Positions 60,043 through 64,000 of a stretch of DNA of 64,000 bases are shown in pieces. The stretch is from the NCBI GenBank assembly GCA_015061005.1, contig SUXJ01000008.1:47915-111914 (forward strand). Reading direction: 5' to 3'. The stretch comes from Bacteroidales bacterium (GTDB lineage Bacteria; Bacteroidota; Bacteroidia; Bacteroidales; Muribaculaceae). A program made the position numbers and the translations under genes. The stretch's first letter is position 1. Every line of letters starts with the position of its first letter. A model generated the notes under the pieces. That model did not search any database. It was not told where the DNA came from and saw nothing but the letters and a program-made list of their open reading frames with translations.

Positions 60043-60898
60043 AATTGACGGTGACAGTGGTTTTTGTTTTGGAGTAACTGCTGCCATTTGTAAGGCCGAA
60101 GAAGAACTGCAACGCTCCGGAACCTTGTATTGTTTGGGAGATATTGTGCATAATTCCGATGAGGTGGAGCGTTTGCGTGGGAAAGGACTAATCACTATTA
60201 GTCATGAACAAATGCAAGAGCTACATGGAGTGAAGGTGTTGTTGAGAGCACATGGAGAACCGCCGTCAACTTATGAGCTTGCCCGTCGCAATGGCATAGA
60301 GATTATAGATGCTACATGTCCTGTGGTTTTGAAACTTCAGCAGCGCATAAAGCAAGCATTTGATTCTCCGGAGCAACCACAAATAGTGATTTACGGAAAG
60401 CCGGGACATGCCGAAGTGAACGGTTTGGTCGGACAAACATCCGGCAAGGCAAAAATCGTTGAAACGGAAGCTGATCTTGACGCTGTTGATACTTCGAAGA
60501 TCACTCATCTGTATTCACAAACCACCAAAAGTCTTGATGGGCTCAGACAAATGAGCAACGCTCTTGAGGCTCGCATGCAATCCGGCGTTGTTTTCAAATC
60601 ATTTGATACGATTTGTCGGTCGGTGGCTCATAGGGTGGAGAAGTTGCGTGAATTTGCGCGTTCTCATGATGTAATTATATTTGTTGCGGGTCGTAAAAGC
60701 TCCAACGGGCATTTTCTTTATGAAGAATGTCGCGGTGTGAATATGCGAACCTATTTTATTTCAAGCACTGCTGAACTCAACGCCGAATGGCTTGAGAATG
60801 CCTCCAATATTGGTATTTGTGGTGCTACTTCAACGCCGCGATGGCTCATGGAGCAAGTGCGCGATTTGATTATCAATCCTCAGACAATAAATGAATAG
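60023..60898 (+). CDS. ispH: 4-hydroxy-3-methylbut-2-enyl diphosphate reductase
   Basis: A 291-residue iron-sulfur enzyme, the last step of the MEP isoprenoid route, making IPP and DMAPP. The three cluster cysteines are in GFCFGVTAA (~15), IDATCPVV (~94) and GICGATSTP (~265). The HGEPP motif (~74) and GKPGHAEVNG (~123) are also present. The ATG at 60023 gives MNKPHVEID; an earlier TTG is less likely. It overlaps cmk by 20 bp and the lipoprotein gene by 8 bp. Confidence 0.95.
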   Translation: MNKPHVEIDGDSGFCFGVTAAICKAEEELQRSGTLYCLGDIVHNSDEVERLRGKGLITISHEQMQELHGVKVLLRAHGEPPSTYELARRNGIEIIDATCPVVLKLQQRIKQAFDSPEQPQIVIYGKPGHAEVNGLVGQTSGKAKIVETEADLDAVDTSKITHLYSQTTKSLDGLRQMSNALEARMQSGVVFKSFDTICRSVAHRVEKLREFARSHDVIIFVAGRKSSNGHFLYEECRGVNMRTYFISSTAELNAEWLENASNIGICGATSTPRWLMEQVRDLIINPQTINE

Positions 60899-61193
60899 AT
60901 CTCTTATCATATTAGTCCTTTCGTGTGCACTGCTTTCATGTTCTTCAGAGCCTGAAGTTGCCCAATCAAACAGCCCGGATAAGGCAATGGTGCAAGGTCG
61001 CGCTGATGCTGAAACGCTTATTGCCGCGCAATTCAGAACTGAGCGCGAATTACATTCGGCACTCCTATCCGTGAAGTCGCGTGAGTGGAAATTGCGTCAG
61101 CAAGGTGATACCATTGGTGCGCAGGCTTATATTAGTGCCTTCCGTAACTATATTTTTGAACATGATGCAGAATTGGCTGCAAAGGTATTTTGA
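60891..61193 (+). CDS. Small lipoprotein of unknown function
   Basis: A 100-residue lipoprotein with lipobox LLSC (Cys at ~17) followed by SSEPEVAQSN. The rest is predicted helical (ELHSALLSVKSREWKLRQQG). No family recognised. It overlaps ispH by 8 bp and shares 1 bp with mutS2 (TGATG), so it is translated within the operon. Coding is supported by the signal peptide and overlaps. Confidence 0.75.
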   Translation: MNRSLIILVLSCALLSCSSEPEVAQSNSPDKAMVQGRADAETLIAAQFRTERELHSALLSVKSREWKLRQQGDTIGAQAYISAFRNYIFEHDAELAAKVF

Positions 61194-63622
61194 TGATTTA
61201 TCCTGAATCGTTTGAACATAAAATAGGCTTTAATGTCGTCAGAAGTGAAATTGCAAAGCATTGCCTGACATCTCTCGGCGTTGATGCAGCCGCTGAAGGC
61301 ATTCGGTTTACTACGGATTTCGTTGCTGTTCAAGCGCGTCTTGAAGCCGTTGCGGAAATGCTTGCTATTGAAACTGCAGAAGCAGATAGATTACCATTAG
61401 AGAATGTTAGTGATATTCGGTCCTATTTGGCATCAGTGCGTATTGACGGAACATTCCTCCCTTCTGATGAAATGGCTCGGATTCGAGGTACTCTCGATGC
61501 ACTGACTTCTATTGCCTCATTTTTTGCAAAGGAGGAGACTAAAGCAGCATATCCGCGATTGTGTTTCATTGCTTTGAATTTGGAGTCATTCCCGGAACTT
61601 GTGCGCATGATTAATCGAGTTATTGACCGCTTTGGTAACGTCCTCGATACCGCATCGTCAGATTTGGCTGAAATCCGCTCGGCTATAGCGCGTACTCAGG
61701 GAAGCATCGCTGCAACCATGCGCCGAGTGATGTCATCAGCCGTGGCTTCAGGATTGGTAGAGCCCGATGCTGCGCCGTCCATGCGCGACGGGCGCATGGT
61801 AATTCCCGTTTCGCCTATGCACAAACGCAAAATTCAAGGCATTGTGCATGATGAATCAGCTTCTGGTAAAACCATATTTATTGAGCCGGCAGAAGTTGTT
61901 CAAACCAATAATCGCTTACGAGAATTGCAAATAGATGAACGACGAGAAATAGCTCGAATACTAATGGCGTTAACTGAAGAATTGCGTCCTTATATTCCCG
62001 CGATTCTCCGTTCATGTGAAGTCGTTGCTGAATTAGATTTCATTCATGCGAAGGCGCGATTTGCCATTGATATTGATGCTAAACTGCCGAAACTTTCCGC
62101 TTCTCCGGAAATGGAGTGGTATCACGCGTGCCACCCCGGACTGCTCGCATCGCTGCGAAGCCAAGGGAAGGATATTGTGCCCTTAGATATTCGCCTCACC
62201 GAAAATAGTCGGCTCTTGATTGTGTCAGGGCCGAATGCAGGCGGAAAATCGGTGACACTCAAGACTGTTGGGATAATTCAATACATGATGCAGTGTGGTC
62301 TGTTGCCGCCCCTTTATGAAAATAGCCACATGGGTATTTTCGATGACATCTTCATTGATATTGGTGACGATCAAAGCATCGAAAACGACCTCTCAACATA
62401 TTCTTCTCATCTTACGCACATGAAGCACTTCATGGCTCATGGTGGAAAGAAAACGTTGGCACTTATTGATGAATTCGGCGGAGGGACAGAGCCGCTCATT
62501 GGAGGAGCTATTGCGCAGGCAATTCTTACGCGATTTGCCGAACTCGGTCTGTGGGGTGTGATTACAACTCACTTCCAAAACCTCAAGCAATTGGCAGATG
62601 AAACCCCGGGACTTGTAAACGGCTCAATGCTCTATGACCGCCAACGTATGCAACCCATGTTCCGTTTGGTTATCGGCACTGCCGGCAGTTCTTTCGCGCT
62701 AGAAATTGCCCGACAAATCGGTTTGCCCGATGATATTATAGCCTCAGCTAAAGAAATAGTGGGGACCGACTACGTCAATATTGATAAATTCTTACTCGAC
62801 ATTGCTCGCGATCGCCGCTATTGGGAAAATAAGCGCATGGCTATTCGCCAGAAAGAAAAAAAACTTGAAAATACCCTTGCAGAATATCAAAACCAAGCGG
62901 AAGACTTGCGTTCGCGCCGGCGTGAAATACTGGCCGATGCTAAAGAAGAAGCACGCAAAATCGTAGAAGGCTCCAATGCTGCGATTGAGCGTACAATTCA
63001 CGAAATACGCAAAGTGCAAGCTGAAAAAGCGTCAACCATGCAGTTGCGCCAAGACCTCAAGGCCGAACAGGCACGAATTCAGAAATCAGACGCCGAGCAT
63101 CCCTTACTCAAAAAGGCTCCGAAGTCCAAAAAGCCGCAGCAGCCCAAAGTTCCTGAGCCGACTCGCCCCATTGCAGTTGGAGACTTTGTGAAACTCGAGG
63201 GGCAAGAAGTCCCCGGCAAAGTGCTTGATATTCAGGGTAAGAATGCCACTGTTAGCTTCGGTATGCTCAAAACGACGGTGAAAATCATCCGCTTGCGTCA
63301 TACTCTCCAGAAGCCTCAAACCGGTGCACCATCGGGCATTGCCCTTATCTCTGCCGAGCAGCAACACTCTGCACGCCTTGACTTCAAGCAGGAAATCGAC
63401 GTGCGCGGAATGCGTGCCGATGAGGCCCTTCAAGCAGTTACCTACTTTATTGACGATGCCATTCGATTTAACTGCCACAGAGTGCGCATACTCCACGGTA
63501 CCGGTACCGGAGCTCTGCGCCAAGCCATTCGTGGCTACCTCGCTTCAGTTTCCGGCATCACCGACTTTCGCGATGAAGACGTGCGCCTCGGCGGCGCCGG
63601 CATCACCGTCATCACCCTATAA
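61193..63622 (+). CDS. mutS2: MutS2-family ATPase with Smr domain
   Basis: An 809-residue MutS-like protein without the mismatch-recognition domain. The clamp and lever parts fill ~1-310. The ATPase has Walker A SGPNAGGKSVTLKT (~346), Walker B LALIDEFGGGTEP (~422) and a following His-rich stretch. A coiled coil follows at ~520-640. The C-terminal Smr nuclease domain (~735-809) begins EIDVRGMRADEALQ and has HGTGTGALRQAI. MutS2 acts on recombination intermediates and, in some species, on collided ribosomes. The ATG at 61193 is preferred to a TTG one codon before. Confidence 0.94.
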   Translation: MIYPESFEHKIGFNVVRSEIAKHCLTSLGVDAAAEGIRFTTDFVAVQARLEAVAEMLAIETAEADRLPLENVSDIRSYLASVRIDGTFLPSDEMARIRGTLDALTSIASFFAKEETKAAYPRLCFIALNLESFPELVRMINRVIDRFGNVLDTASSDLAEIRSAIARTQGSIAATMRRVMSSAVASGLVEPDAAPSMRDGRMVIPVSPMHKRKIQGIVHDESASGKTIFIEPAEVVQTNNRLRELQIDERREIARILMALTEELRPYIPAILRSCEVVAELDFIHAKARFAIDIDAKLPKLSASPEMEWYHACHPGLLASLRSQGKDIVPLDIRLTENSRLLIVSGPNAGGKSVTLKTVGIIQYMMQCGLLPPLYENSHMGIFDDIFIDIGDDQSIENDLSTYSSHLTHMKHFMAHGGKKTLALIDEFGGGTEPLIGGAIAQAILTRFAELGLWGVITTHFQNLKQLADETPGLVNGSMLYDRQRMQPMFRLVIGTAGSSFALEIARQIGLPDDIIASAKEIVGTDYVNIDKFLLDIARDRRYWENKRMAIRQKEKKLENTLAEYQNQAEDLRSRRREILADAKEEARKIVEGSNAAIERTIHEIRKVQAEKASTMQLRQDLKAEQARIQKSDAEHPLLKKAPKSKKPQQPKVPEPTRPIAVGDFVKLEGQEVPGKVLDIQGKNATVSFGMLKTTVKIIRLRHTLQKPQTGAPSGIALISAEQQHSARLDFKQEIDVRGMRADEALQAVTYFIDDAIRFNCHRVRILHGTGTGALRQAIRGYLASVSGITDFRDEDVRLGGAGITVITL

Positions 63623-63650
63623 AAAAAGGAGCCTTACAGCTCCTTTTTTA
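63621..63650. terminator. Bidirectional terminator between mutS2 and the GHMP kinase gene
   Basis: GGAGC (63628-63632), loop CTTACA, GCTCC (63639-63643), with A-run before and T-run after. Confidence 0.85.
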
Positions 63651-63654
63651 TGTG

Positions 63655-64000
63655 TTATTCGCCTTTACGGCGGATTTTGATCGGGATTGCGCCTTGTGGG
63701 ATGGGGCCGTCGATGACGAGGGCAAGGTAGCCACCACCACCTGCACCGGTGAGTTTATGCGCGAGGCTCATAGGGGCATATTTGTCGATGTAGTCTTGCA
63801 CTCCTTCAGCTATCATTGCCGGGAACATGCTGATTTGCGCCTTAAATGAGTCGGCATAAGCACGTGCAAACGAGTTGAGGTCGCGCTTTAGAATAGCATC
63901 CCATGCGCGTTCTGCAGCATCGGCGAGGGCAGTGACTTTGTCGAGTGTGATGTCTTGTCCTTTCACTACGGAGCATCCCGGACGACGAGGGAATGTGGGT
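63655..64000 (-). CDS. GHMP-family kinase, C-terminal part (cut by window edge)
   Basis: The frame is open through the right edge, so only the last ~115 residues are seen. The C-terminal motif LAHKLTGAGGGGYLALVID is the third conserved motif of GHMP kinases, and FPRRPGCSVVKGQDIT near the edge fits sugar-kinase members such as heptose-7-phosphate or fucose kinases more than mevalonate kinases. The substrate cannot be decided without the N-terminal part. It ends at the bidirectional terminator shared with mutS2. Confidence 0.8.
   Translation of the reverse strand, partial: PTFPRRPGCSVVKGQDITLDKVTALADAAERAWDAILKRDLNSFARAYADSFKAQISMFPAMIAEGVQDYIDKYAPMSLAHKLTGAGGGGYLALVIDGPIPQGAIPIKIRRKGE

Overview
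The window looks like a contiguous chromosomal piece of a gut-type Bacteroidales bacterium, most likely Muribaculaceae or a close relative. The evidence is: promoters of the Bacteroidetes form (TTTG, about 20 bp, TAnnTTTG) in front of many genes; an arginine operon built around an N-succinylornithine-type carbamoyltransferase; an RprX/RprY-type two-component system; a PorQ-cmk-ispH block; CHU_C and Por-like C-terminal tails on secreted proteins; and many secreted glycoside hydrolases. The family-level placement is inference. I see no phage, plasmid or CRISPR array.

Layout. 1-5.1 kb: the 3' end of queA, a large secreted Ig-like repeat protein, then a gene-poor stretch with three 126-bp tandem repeats, an inverted copy of their core, and a truncated IS200/RAYT-like transposase start. 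5.1-8.2 kb: a MazG-like pyrophosphohydrolase, a lipoprotein and the agmatine-to-putrescine pair aguA/aguB. 8.2-13.1 kb: lptD-metX-hom, overlapping genes on the minus strand. 13.2-21.5 kb: an AspT/YidE-type transporter, a very large GH2 beta-galactosidase and a DEAD-box RNA helicase. 21.6-25.4 kb: an outer-membrane barrel protein, a structured ~320-nt RNA with a perfect promoter and strong terminator, and rprX/rprY. 25.5-33.6 kb: a complete arginine operon (GNAT, argG, argC, argD, argF', argB, argE', argH), mostly with 1-4 bp overlaps. 33.6-34.1 kb: three tRNA-Val(TAC) and one tRNA-Ser(CGA).

34.1-39.3 kb: a lipoprotein and a minus-strand operon (HU/SPOR protein, CHU_C protein, U32 peptidase, HAD phosphatase). 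39.4-44.1 kb: a flavodoxin-fold oxidoreductase, a GH29 alpha-L-fucosidase and a co-transcribed secreted GEVED-like protein. 44.1-47.9 kb: a DJ-1/PfpI protein and a galK-galM-nucleotidyltransferase cassette lacking galT. 48.0-52.4 kb: a large secreted alpha-galactosidase-like gene split by a frameshift, with a (TA)8 tract in its promoter. 52.5-58.1 kb: tRNA-Ser(GGA), an outer-membrane protein, a LysM lytic transglycosylase, a DUF5683 protein, parB, parA and a sigma factor. 58.3-64 kb: porQ-cmk-ispH-lipoprotein-mutS2 and the end of a GHMP kinase.

The genes suggest a host-glycan degrader. Secreted beta-galactosidase, fucosidase and alpha-galactosidase-like enzymes release sugars, and the galactose cassette converts galactose to a nucleotide-sugar, possibly through a non-GalT uridylyltransferase. 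Points most worth a second look: the structured RNA/leader at 22.7-23.06 kb, the frameshifted glycosidase with a variable-type promoter tract, the REP-like repeats beside a transposase remnant, the galT-less cassette, and leaderless-type promoter geometry.
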